Shown: piece after piece, positions 50,180 through 62,757 of the stretch
Numbering within the stretch: position 1 is the first letter of the stretch
How the letters are laid out: every line of letters starts with the position of its first letter
Assembly: GCF_020184175.1 (NCBI RefSeq)
Contig: NC_065531.1
Location: 45,033,213-45,097,212, forward strand
From: Aphis gossypii
Taxonomy: Eukaryota; Arthropoda; Insecta; Hemiptera; Aphididae
Direction of reading: 5' to 3'
Length of the DNA stretch: 64,000 bases
The notes under the pieces: generated by a model
The model's input: the letters and a program-made list of their open reading frames with translations, nothing else
Database searches by the model: none
What the model was told of the DNA's origin: nothing
Program-made: the position numbers and the translations under genes

Positions 50180-53100
50180 CACAGTGTTAAATTCATACCA
50201 TCCTTCCGCAAACGCACTAAACAGATTAAAAAAACGTCGTAGAATCGTTTAGAACAGTAATAATATGGAATATCTTGGAATTTAGAGTCCAAATTAACGA
50301 AATACCGTTTTTTTGAAAAAATCACTTTATGTTAAATACTTGGGGAAGGAGTAAGTTTTAAGACTCGAAATACAACATATAAGATCAAAAGCGTGGCCTC
50401 ATTAATTTAAATTTTAAAAAACGTAAAAATTTTGAAATTTTTTTTCCTTATTTCACTCTCGGCCACTTGTTGTCGGTTTTTTCAAAAAAATACTAGTTTT
50501 TCGTAATTTTCACAGTGTTAAATTCATACCATCCTTCTGCAAACGCACTAAACAGATTAAAAAAACGTCGTAGAATCGTTTAGAACAGTAATAATATGGA
50601 ATATCTTGGAATTTAGAGTCCAAATTAACGAAATACCGTTTTTTTGAAAAAATCACTTTATGTTAAATACTTGGGGAAGGAGTAAGTTTTCAGACTCGAA
50701 GTTCAACAAACAAGACCAAAAGCGTGGCCTAATTAATTTAAATGCATAAAAACGTAAAAGTTGTAAAATTTTTTTTTCTTATTTCACTCTCAGCCACTTG
50801 TTGTCGGTTTTTTCAAAAAAATACTAGTTTTTCGTAATTTTCACAGTGTTAAATTCATACCATCCTTCCGCAAACGCACTAAACAGATTAAAAAAACGTC
50901 GTAGAATCGTTTAGAACAGTAATAATATGGAATATCTTGGAATTTAGAGTCCAAATTAACGAAATACCGTTTTTTTGAAAAAATCACTTTATGTTAAATA
51001 CTTGGGGAAGGAGTAAGTTTTAAGACTCGAAATTCAACACATAAGATCAAAAGCGTGGCCTAATTAATTTAAATGCATAAAAACGAAAAATTTTGAAATT
51101 TTTTTTTCTTATTTCACTCTCAGCCACTTGTTGTCGGTTTTTTCAAAAAAATACTAGTTTTTCGTAATTTTCACCGTGTTAAATTCATACCATCCTTCCA
51201 CAAACGCACTAAACAGATTAAAAAAACGTCATAGAATCGTTTAGAACAGTAATAATATGGAATATCTTAGAATTTAGAGTCCAAATTAACGAAATACCGT
51301 TTTTTTGAAAAAATCACTTTATGTTAAATACTTGGGGAAGGAGTAAGTTTTCAGACTCGAAATTCAACACATAAGATCAAAAGCGTGGCCTCATTAATTT
51401 AAATGCATAAAAACGTAAAAATTTTGAAATTTTTTTTTCTTATTTCACTCTCAGCCACTTGTTGTCGGTTTTTTCAAAAAAATACTAGTTTTTCGTATTT
51501 TTCACAGTGTAAAATTCATACGATCCTCCCGCAAACGCACTAAACAGATTAAAAAAACGTCGTAGAATCGTTTAGAACAGTAATAATATGGAATATCTTG
51601 GAATTAAGAGTCCAAATTAACGAAATATTGTTTTTTTGAAAAAATCACTTTATGTTAAATACTTGGGGAAGGAGTAAGTTTTCAGACTCGAAATTCAACA
51701 CATAAGATCAAAAGCGTGGCCTCATTAATTTAAATGCATAAAAACGTAAAAATTTTGAAATTTTTTTTTCTTATTTCACTCTCAGCCACTTGTTGTCGGT
51801 TTTTTCAAAAAAATACTAGTTTTTCGTATTTTTCACAGTGTTAAATTTATACCATCCTTCCGCAAACGCACTAAACAGATTAAAAAAACTTTGTAGAATC
51901 GTTTAGAACAGTATAAATATGGAATATCTTGGAATTTAGAGTCCAAATTAACGAAATACCGTTTTTTTGAAAAAATCACTTTATGTTAAATACTTGGGGA
52001 AGGAGTAAGTTTTCAGACTCGAAATTCAACACACAAGACCAAAAGCGTGGCCTAATTAATTTAAATGCATAAAAACGTAAAAGTTGTAAAATTTTTTTTT
52101 CTTATTTCACTCTCAGCCACTTGTTGTCGGTTTTTTCAAAAAAATACTAGTTTTTCGTGTTTTTCACAGTGTAAAATTCATACCATCCTTCCGCAAACGC
52201 ACTAAACAGATTAAAAAAACGTCGTAGAATCGTTTAGAACAGTAATAATATGGAATATCGTGGAATTTAGAGTCCAAATTAACGAAATACCGTTTTTTTG
52301 AAAAAATCACTTTATGTTAAATACTTGGGGAAGGAGTAAGTTTTCAGACTCGAAATTCAACACATAAGATCAAAAGCGTGGCCTAATTAATTTAAATGCA
52401 TAAAAACGAAAAATTTTGAAATTTTTTTTTCTTATTTCACTCTCGGCCACTTGTTGTCGGTTTTTTCAAAAAAATACTAGTTTTTCGTAATTTTCACAGT
52501 GTTAAATTCATACCATCCTTCCGCAAACGCACTAAACAGATTAAAAAAACGTCGTAGAATCGTTTAGAACAGTAATAATATGGAATATCTTGGAATTTAG
52601 AGTCCAAATTAACGAAATACCGTTTTTTTGAAAAAATCACTTTATGTTAAATACTTGGGGAAGGAGTAAGTTTTCAGACTCGAAATTCAACACATAAGAT
52701 CAAAAGCGTGGCCTAATTAATTTAAATGCATAAAAACGAAAAATTTTGAAATTTTTTTTTCTTATTTCACTCTCAGCCACTTGTTGTCGGTTTTTTCAAA
52801 AAAATACTAGGTTTTCGTATTTTTCACAGTGTAAAATTCATACGATCCTTCCACAAACGCACTACAAAGATTAAAAAAACGTCGTAGAATCGTTTAGAAC
52901 AGTAATAATATGGAATATCTTGGAATTTAGAGTCCAAATTAACGAAATACCGTTTTTTTGAAAAAATCACTTTATGTTAAATACTTGGGGAAGGAGTAAG
53001 TTTTCAGACTCGAAATTCAATACACAAGACCAAAAGAGTGGCCTAATTAATTTAAATGCATAAAAACGTAAAAGTTGTAAAATTTTTTTTTCTTATTTCA

Positions 53101-54740
53101 CTCTCAGCCACTTGTTGTCGGTTTTTTCAAAAAAATACTAGTTTTTCGTAATTTTCACAGTGTTAAATTCATACCATCCTTCCGCAAACGCACTAAACAG
53201 ATTAAAAAAACGTCGTAGAATCGTTTAGAACAGTAATAATATGGAATATCTTGGAATTTAGAGTCCAAATTAACGAAATACCGTTTTTTTGAAAAAATCA
53301 CTTTATGTTAAATACTTGGGGAAGGAGTAAGTTTTCAGACTCGAAATTCAACACATAAGATCAAAAGCGTGGCCTAATTAATTTAAATGCATAAAAACGT
53401 AAAAGTTGTAAAATTTTTTTTTCTTATTTCACTCTCAGCCACTTGTTGTCGGTTTTTTCAAAAAAATACTAGGTTTTCGTATTTTTCACAGTGTAAAATT
53501 CATACGATCCTTCCACAAACGCACTACAAAGATTAAAAAAACGTCGTAGAATCGTTTAGAACAGTAATAATATGGAATATCTTGGAATTTAGAGTCCAAA
53601 TTAACGAAATACCGTTTTTTTGAAAAAATCACTTTATGTTAAATACTTGGGGAAGGAGTAAGTTTTCAGACTCGAAATTCAATACACAAGACCAAAAGAG
53701 TGGCCTAATTAATTTAAATGCATAAAAACGTAAAGGTTGTAAAATTTTTTTTTCTTATTTCACTCTCAGCCACTTGTTGTCGGTTTTTTCAAAAAAATAC
53801 TAGGTTTTCGTATTTTTCACAGTGTAAAATTCATACGATCCTTCCACAAACGCACTACAAAGATTAAAAAAACGTCGTAGAATCGTTTAGAACAGTAATA
53901 ATATGGAATATCTTGGAATTTAGAGTCCAAATTAACGAAATACCGTTTTTTTGAAAATATCACTTTATGTTAAATACTTGGGGAAGGAGTAAGTTTTCAG
54001 ACTCGAAATTCAACACATAAGATCAAAAGCGTGGCCTAATTAATTTAAATGCATAAAAACGAAAAATTTTGAAATTTTATTTTCTTATTTCACTCTCAGC
54101 CACTTGTTGTCGGTTTTTTCAAAAAAATACTAGTTTTTCGTAATTTTCACAGTGTTAAATTCATACCATCCTTCCGCAAACGCACTAAACAGATTAAAAA
54201 AATGCGTAGAATCGTTTAGAACAGTAATAATATGGAATATCTTGGAATTTAGAGTCCAAATTAACGAAATACCGTTTTTTTGAAAAAATCACTTTATGTT
54301 AAATACTTGGGGAAGGAGTAAGTTTTCAGACTCGAAATTCAACACATAAGATCAAAAGCGTGGCCTAATTAATTTAAATGCATAAAAACGAAAAATTTTG
54401 AAATTTTTTTTTCTTATTTCACTCTCAGCCACTTGTTGTCGGTTTTTTCAAAAAAATACTAGTTTTTCGTATTTTTCACAGTGTTAAATTCATACCATCC
54501 TTCCGCAAATGCATTATAAATATTGAAAAAACGTCGTAGTATTATTTATATTAATTATAGTATGGAATATCTCCGAATTTAATTTGATAGGTCACAAAAT
54601 ACAATTTCTTTTTAAAAAAAATCACATTATCTACAATACTTGGAGAGTGAGTAAATTTTCTGATTCAAAATTTTACATATAGGCTCTAATGCGATCACCA
54701 ATGATTGTATTTGCATAAAAACGTAAAAAACTTAAAGTTT
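50180..54740. repeat. 331-bp satellite array, 13 full monomers plus one decayed copy
   Basis: Head-to-tail copies begin (CACAGTGT or variant) at 50180, 50511, 50842, 51172, 51503, 51834, 52165, 52495, 52825, 53156, 53487, 53818, 54148 and 54477, giving periods of 329-331 bp. Copies are nearly identical over offsets of about 30-178 (CGCACTAAACAG through GGGGAAGGAGTAAG) and vary at about 178-270. The last copy is clear for about 60 bp, then strongly decayed to about 54740. The period is not a multiple of three and no frame runs through, so it is non-coding. Confidence 0.97.
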
Positions 54741-57090
54741 GTATTTCTTTTATAAATCATCTCAATTTGAATGTTATGCTGAAATTTCGTTTTACAATAT
54801 TCTAATATATCGTATATTATAACATATTAAATACATTTTAATTTTTTTATTCACTGAGTTTTTTTAAGTTATAATTATTGTTAGTTGTTTAATATGTGAA
54901 GTTTGATAAGTAAAGAAAATGTTCTTTCTTACTTGTTGCATATTTTTATGATTTTTACTGCATATCATATATGCATATTTGATACATTTTAATGCATAAA
55001 AACCGTGCTTGAATTTTTGTTTATAATATTTACGGCGGCCGCGCCCTTGGCAACATAGTATGTTGGGGAGGCCGATAACAAACTTACGCACTCGAATGCA
55101 TTAACGAAATTGTGTATAAGTATATAAAATGTATACACGTAATAATTTTTTTTTTGCCGATTTCAACCCCTTAAATTCAAAATTTAAAAAAAATTCTTTA
55201 TAATATTAATCAATCTTCAAAATTTTAAGTCTATAATTTTTATATTGTCGAATCTGCGTTGATGATGAATGAATGGAATACTTTTATTTATACATATATA
55301 ATATAAATTAAGTAACTTTTATTATACTTTTTAAATAAACATGATAACTATATATGTTTCACCATAAATATTATTGTGAAATTTGATAAAAATATAAAAA
55401 GGTTAGTATTTTATTATTTTACTATCTTTATAAACGTAGTATCTACTTGAATTAGCATAATAAAAGACTCATAGAACTAAAAAAATTATCATTACTTTTA
55501 ATGATTAAACTTTTGCTTATTTATTGAGGTAATAGGTATAATCATGAAGCCCCCTCCGCATTTGCTAACTATCAGTAATAAACTAAATTATTACAATTTA
55601 GTACCAGCATATCAGTAACACAACTGTTTATGGAGAGATTTAAATAAATATTTTTAAATAATATATCATTTATTGATATAAATAATTATTTTAATTAATT
55701 TATGTACCTATAACTGTTTTGTATTTGTGACTAAAATACAATTATATTTCATAGCTTTTATGCAGTATCATAATAAATAGTAATAATAAGCTTATCGATT
55801 TAAAATATCCAAAAAAGTAAGAATACAGTGTATATGTGTACTATACATGTGATGTGAGAATAAATGTTTTAAGTTAGTATGGACTTGAAATTTAAGTATT
55901 GCAATTAATAGAAGCAATTGTATGATTATCTCAGTTCTCGATGTTCATATTTTTATATAATTTTCAGATTTTTTTAATGTATTTAAATTTTCTTAGTATA
56001 ATATTTTAGTCACTAATGAAATAAAAAATGAAAGATATGATAGTTTGACAAAAAACTATGTGTTTATTTTTACAACTCCTTGAAATATATATCTAAGTTA
56101 ATCAATAAATAATAATCACCCAGCACTAAGTGTTATAATTTATTGTATCATGCTATCTTAATTATATAAAAAAAAAAAATTCATATACAAATAAATAAAT
56201 GTATAAACATGGATTTTAAAGGATTTCAAAGATTAATATTTGTATAAGTACAACGGATGTGAATACTTTCGTAAGCTTTAATTTTTGGTATAATAGACAA
56301 TAGTAATGTGTTATGACTTTATGAATAATAAATTTATTTTGGCATTACAAACAGAAATAAGTATTTACATTTTTATTGCTCTAAATAATAATTTTAATTC
56401 TAAATTTTTTGTAAATCAACAATAGTTTAGTTTTTCCGTTATTTTGTGTAACTATTTACTTCATTAGCTCTACAATGATTTTAAAAATGTAATCAATCCT
56501 AATTAACAACTTACACTTGTAATTTAGATGTTCTAAATATTGAATGTTAACACTTCAGGTGCTTATAGTTTCAATCTAGCAAATAACGATACATAAAACA
56601 TATTATTTTAGTGGGTTGTTTTATTTATTTCAATATTATTTACTTTCTTTAACAAATATGTATATAAGCATGAGTGCTCTTAAGTTATCAAGTTTGTTTG
56701 AATTTCTTCATATGTATATGAGCTTTTTGATTTCATGAGTGTGTAAACTATCACAAATGATGATCAAAGCGATTATAATATTATCCATGAGGATATTATA
56801 TATTATAATATGTATCTGATTGAATAGATGTAAATATTAAAATATGCAATCAAACGAGTAGTTCAGATATAATTTATATGTGGATTTTAAAATTGTTATA
56901 AATCATAATTTACATTTTAAACTTTAAAACATAGTAGCTAGGCTGAACACAGAAACACTTGACACTGTCACTAGTCTGAGATGTATTGATATTTCAGTTA
57001 GGTGTTTATTTAACGAGCACTTTTTCTATGTAATAAATACATAGTGTAGGTGATAAATACTATAAATTAAAATTTTAATTACAATAGCAA
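54741..57090. other. AT-rich intergenic DNA, no gene seen
   Basis: Short AT-rich frames only. A GC-rich patch near 55030-55075 on the minus strand lies in a 75-codon frame without a recognised domain. Confidence 0.5.
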
Positions 57091-57097
57091 AAACAAG

Positions 57098-57796
57098 GGC
57101 TCGGATTTTAAAGCATAATAAGCAACTAAAAAAGCACACGATTGTTTTAAAATATCAAAAGAGAAGCATATTTATTTTTAAAAAAAGCAAAAATAAAAAA
57201 TGATCAACAACTAACATGATCTAGTTATAGAAATTAATAAAAAATTTTGAAATATTAATTTAAATTTAAAAAAGAATTAACTACCATGTATTTCCCTATA
57301 TTTTCAGTAGTGAAACTGACTACGTTGTCTGACAGAATATTTTTATACGTAGAAAACGAACTCTCTATATCCACTGAAGTGATCGGTACATACTTCATAC
57401 AAGAGGTTTCAAATTACTACACAAAATCTTAAATTTTGAAATGGTTGATATCAATGTTATAGACATACTGACTGTATAGGTACTGCAAGCTATATGTAGA
57501 TCGATAATCTATACGTTTAATACATTTAATAAACAAGCCGATAATGAAAACAATAATAATCCAATATCCCCACATTCTGGGTTTTTACATTTATTATTAA
57601 TTATTTATTTTTTTCATTACAATAGCATAGTAAACATATAAAAATTCATAGCTGGAAAAATTGAAAAAAAGCAAAAAAAAATCAAAAAATAAATTGGTTT
57701 ATTTGGAATCAGAACGAAGTGAAACGAATTTATGTATAAAAATTAGATTTCTATCTCATATAAAAAAGAAACATATTATGCTTTAAAATCCGAGCC
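57098..57796 (-). mobile_element. Internally deleted hAT element with hATC remnant
   Basis: About 699 bp with 24-bp terminal inverted repeats (GGCTCGGATTTTAAAGCATA at both ends) and repeated GCATA/AGCA words near the ends. On the minus strand, 57388-57270 encodes a typical hAT C-terminal dimerisation segment: PITSVDIESSFSTYKNILSD followed by SFTTENIGKY. The rest of the transposase is missing. No convincing 8-bp target duplication was seen. Confidence 0.8.
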
Positions 57797-60700
57797 ATAC
57801 TTATAATACTATTGTTTAAAATATATAATGTTATATAATTATACGAAATTATATTTATTTACAATGAATACATACATTAATACATAATGGTATAATGGAT
57901 ATAAATAATATTATACCAACTGAATTAACAGATTTTTGCCAATTATATACTATGTAAATACAAATAAAAACAGTAAGTAGGTACCCCTAAGTTATATTAT
58001 TTAGATGGGTGTTCATAATCAGTTGTTTTTATTTTTTGCTATTTGTTAGTTTGTTACTCAAGTCGGTAATCATTGCATATAGTAGCAATAATAGCAATAA
58101 TAGCTACGAACTCTAGTGCATACAATATAATTTTAAAACCTATACCTAACTTATAGTAATAAGTAGTAACAGTGCTGTAGCTAAAAAAGACTATGCAGGA
58201 CGCCGTGTAATCAAAATTTGAATACTGTCATACAACCAGATGTCCAGATATAAACGCTACAAAAAAGTATACCAGTTAAGATCTGTCAGTTTTTGAGAAT
58301 CACGAAAAAGCTTATAATATACTACACCTAGCGTACATGGGACTTTTTTTCCAAATATGTCGTGTTTATAATAATTCTCCAAAAATAATAAATTTACTAT
58401 TGATATTATGATGATTTTCCAGTTTATCGACATTCGATTAGCCGAAATCCAGTTCGCCAATACTCTACAGTTATACAAACAATCAGTATTCACGTAATTA
58501 ACGTAATTTTATAACAAATATAAAAAAAAATATTTATTTAAGTTTATAAAAAGATTCAATAAGTATAATAACAAAAGGTGGGAGTGTAGATAACCACTCT
58601 CATGTACTATAGTTGTCAAATGTATCTTCTAATCATTGACTAACTTGGGATTAATGTGTAAAATTTGAATTCAATGATAAAGTATTAAAAAACAGTTCTA
58701 AGCGGAGATGATTCATCAGCCAATATTACTATTTACAAAGTTTTTTATTATTTGATATTTTCGTATACACCGCTATTGATTATAGTCCATAGATATTGAG
58801 AGTTTCAATTAGTGCTATGAACGTAAATCTTTCGTCACAATTCTAAAAATGACATTTTTTTAATAATAAATCATAAAATTTAACTCCTCATTTAGCGTTC
58901 TTTATACAGTAATTTAATTTTATCATGAATACAAATATCATTATAATTTATAAGCTTCGATATTATTATTTACTTCAAAAACGATTTATTATAGATAGTT
59001 ATTTCAAGTCTGGCCAGTTAATTCGTATGTAAGAAATAACAAAACAAAACGTTTTTTATCGTGAGAAATAGAATAACAAAGTATAATTTTGAGTATTGGA
59101 CATTGCAGTTTGTACTCAAATAGAAAGTTATCATAACTTACATTGTTTCTTATCAATTAGTATTCTTTTAAATTTAACTAATTATATCATATTATCATTA
59201 TGATTACATACAACTATAGAGATCTCTGAAGGTTATTGTACATTGGTCCGTCAATGAAGTTAAAAGCTAAAACCAATTATTAAATTATACCTATAAACTA
59301 CATTCACGTAAAAAAGCCTCAGGTAAATAGTATGCCATTGTGCACAAGTCAGCCGTCCAGGTTCTTTCTTAGCGTTAAGAAGACGTTTACCAGTATTTTT
59401 TAGTAATAGTAACACGCGTTCACAGAACATAATCAAAACGACATTAAAAAGAAGAACTAAAGTAAGAATACTTATTATATACAATGTGTATAAAACAATA
59501 TTTAGGAGACAAGATCACTGACATATTTTTAAAATATCCATTGTTAAAATAGTTGCAGCTGTTTAAAAAATATTTTTTAAAAAAAATTGTTTTTGTGCCT
59601 TTTATGATGAGCTGTATATTTAGAATAATACAAAACCCCGATTAAGGTTATCTTAGAAATATTGTTTTCTATAAATCTTATAATAGGTGCTGTTGCTCTA
59701 AAATCAATTTTTAAAAATGTTTCGTTTGTTTTATGTAAACATATTTTACAGATCAAATACCCAACTTAACGCTGCTATATTTAATTTTCTATTTCTGTAA
59801 TGTGGTGCTAACTGTATGCATTTTCGACTTCGGCCGCGATTTCATCAACACTCCAAAAAACTGTCGCATTGTGAGCATTTTAAAGTTTTAATATTTTACA
59901 TATAACTAGCTATAACTCACTTCAGAATTGAATTTGAAATATCAATAAAAGTCTACGTACTTCCCTGCATAATATTATAACCTTTAAAATGTATAATAAG
60001 TAGATAAACTCTTACAGTATATACGGATTCAGCTGGGTACAAATTTGATATGATGTACGTTTGTTTGGTGACAACTAATATAATTAATTTCTATTATAAC
60101 TTGTTTTATAAAGCTAAACAACTGAAACTTTATTTCGACAATAATATAAAGCAGATAATATACTATATACAGTATTTTAGTAATTAATACAGGTTTAAAA
60201 TTAAAATTATGCGTTATCGACAAACGCATTTATAATAACAATTAATAAACTCGAATTTTTATAAAATATAGGTATAAATTAAAATATACAAACAATATAA
60301 TTTAATTCAAACGCGGATAAAAATTAAGATTAAACATAATATTATATAATCATTTTATTACCATTTACAATAATCATAATTACACAGATAGATATAGATA
60401 GTTGTTAATATAAAGTACTTTGTATATTAAACTATCTGTTACTTCTATATTATATCAGTTGTAGTGTAACAGCGTTTTAAATCGGTAAACCAAGTATAGG
60501 TGAGTATTATTCCATTTATTTTTTAGCGTCTAATAGTTTAAAAAAAACTGTGATCTACACAGATATGAGTTTGTTATTATAATGTTTTTTTTCAATATAT
60601 AATAATAATAATAGGCTAATAAACACCCTACCGTCAGCGAAAATGAGAATTTTATTCGTTCAATTTCTTTTCATAGCTCATATTTCGACTGCGAGTAAAC

Positions 60701-61415
60701 TATACAACGATACTACATATTATACTCATTTTTAGTGCACTGTGTGAGTATGAACGTTGGAGACAGTATCATTATTAGTCGGAATTTTTTTGTTTTAAAA
60801 TTATTTGACAAATTTAGATAAGATTACTACAAAATCGATTTAAATACGTATTTATTTACATAGTTTAACTATAATAGAATTTATGAACAAGACATTTAAT
60901 TTAGATGCATATCTAATATGACATTGAAATAAATAAATCGTTAACTTTAATGTGTATTCAACAATAATAAATAAAGTCTTTGTTACACTAAATTGATTAA
61001 AATTCAAAACATTTTTTCCACATTTGAGTTTTATTTTTATCAGTAGTTAGGTACTGGTTATTACACTTGTAGTGACTAATATTACGTTTTACTCATTCAG
61101 CACAAAAACTAATGATAATTATTGGTAATATTTTGTATATCTTTTGAAAAATATTCAGTTTAATCATACTTTTTTAAATTGTTTGACTATGAAAACGTAC
61201 AAAATTTGTTATAATCTACAAGCACTTGTATATATTTAAATCAAATATAGCTGTATTATGTATCTAATTATTCGTATTATAATGTACATAGTTTGATATA
61301 ATTATATAAATGTACTAGATATATTATATGCAATGATTTTTATTTTAAGCGCATTCCAACGACTACATATTATATTAAAATGTATACCTATTTTAGATTC
61401 TAATTTCTAATGTAC
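57797..61415. other. AT-rich intergenic DNA, no gene recognised
   Basis: Only short open frames. A minus-strand 74-codon frame ending at 59260 starts with a hydrophobic stretch and then basic residues, like a membrane-anchored N-terminus, but lacks any diagnostic motif. Confidence 0.45.
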
Positions 61416-61935
61416 TGTAACGGACCCCGTACTAATATTACACACAATTTGGCGTGACGACACATTTTATAAAAAAATAATTAATACAAGCACGCGAGGA
61501 TAGGACAAGAGTGTGAAATATCTTATAATAAAATAATTTTACAATTAAAGTAGAAACACACTTGACACGTATCTTTGGTAAATAAATCAAATCTCAATGT
61601 CTCTTCGATAAGAATCGACAAGAATACATAAAGAATAAACAGTATTTTAAGGACCCCTCCTTTAACAAAGTCGTCACCCACTGCTATATGACAATCATAT
61701 AAAAGAGAAACCGAGACAAGAGCTCGGTAGACGGTTCGAGATATCACAGAAATTCAGATTCAAGTCGTAACATCACCACGGTCTTGATATCAGTATAGTA
61801 TTTGGAGTCGAGTCGTAATACCGCTTTATTTAATTGTAAGCTTATATATATTATTGTATTTATGCAAGTAACTATTTTAATAAACATTTTAAATGTATAC
61901 TGAACTAACACAACGTATTTATTCCCGCGTTGATG
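61416..61935 (+). mobile_element. Possible solo LTR
   Basis: A stretch of about 520 bp beginning TGTAACGGACCCCG contains TATAAAAG (about 61697), a GC-richer leader after it (GAGCTCGGTAGACGG) and AATAAACA (about 61879), then CGTATTTATTCCCGCG. This order resembles an insect Ty3/gypsy-type LTR. No target duplication, primer-binding site or second LTR was found. It could instead be a promoter and first exon. Confidence 0.3.
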
Positions 61936-62277
61936 AATATATATATATATATCGACTGGTCGGGACGCACCAGTATTGACTTAACGATGATGGGTATTTT
62001 TTTTCCATCTTTTATCGGCAAAAAAAAAAAAAATTCTTCGACTTTTAATTTTAGAGTTAGTATCCAGTAAAATATTCTAGTTGGTATTGTCGGTAGGTAC
62101 TTCGAGAGTCCCAGTATACAGTATTCAAATCTGGTTATTTTACAAAATTGATTTCGTTTTTCTTTTTTTAGTTTTCATGTCGGACATGCTTTGACCTACG
62201 GTTTGATCGATCCGTTTCAGCAACAGTGTGTGTACAGACATCGAAACGCGATATTATAATATAATACGGCCGCGAAG

Positions 62278-62672
62278 ATGAACGCGTCCTGGTGCATTGT
62301 GACAATAGCGATTGGCGTGCTGACGTTGGGACGGTACTGCCTTCACGGTGCGGACGGCGCTCGAATCCTGGCCATGATGCCGATCGCGGCCAAGAGCCAT
62401 TGGAACGTGGTGGACTCGGTGTTGCAGACGCTAGTGGCCCGCGGACACCACGTCACGGCCATCACGCCGTTCCCCAAGAAGTCGCGGGTGGCCAATTACA
62501 CGGAAGTGGACATGTCCGGTCTGATGCCGTCGGGCGTGAGCGTGCCTTGGGACACGGTGATGGGCGAATGTTCGGTGCACAACAACCTGCCGTTTCTCTC
62601 GGGTCGTCACAAGGATATGTGCAGGACGGTGTACGAGCACGACGAATTCTGGCGCATCATCACAACGACTAA
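62278..62672 (+). CDS. UDP-glycosyltransferase UGT-C, first coding exon (partial gene)
   Basis: About 131 codons from ATG in a good context (GCCGCGAAGATG). Signal peptide (about 1-26), then ARILAMMPIAAKSHW (H41, expected catalytic base), NYTEVDMSGLMPSG, PWDTV, NNLPFLSGRHKDMC and FWRIITTTK. The family resemblance stops there; the frame runs on to 62757 into T-rich sequence with no UGT similarity. No GT donor lies at the break. ACTAA|GCAAGG would be a GC-type donor after 62672. UGT-A and UGT-B show different intron arrangements here, so a novel exon end is possible. No further exon was seen up to 64000, so the gene either continues beyond the window or is truncated. Orientation is opposite to UGT-B. 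GC-rich like UGT-B exon 1. Confidence 0.8.
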
Positions 62673-62757
62673 GCAAGGAATTCATATTTTTTATTTTTTT
62701 ATTTTTTTTTTTTTTATTCCACCGTTTGTTAGTGTCTGCCGCGTATTACTGTTGTAA

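Noticed and set aside
50180..54740. CRISPR array
   Set aside because: The units are contiguous 331-bp tandem copies with no spacers, in a eukaryotic genome.
54864..55091. 75-codon minus-strand frame with Cys residues
   Set aside because: No zinc-finger spacing or other motif could be confirmed.
59260..59484. Possible membrane-anchored N-terminus (P450- or UGT-like)
   Set aside because: Hydrophobic then basic residues only. No proline-rich hinge, haem or UGT motif and no partner exon.
61523..61747. 74-codon minus-strand frame
   Set aside because: No domain. It overlaps a better explanation (LTR-like block on the plus strand).
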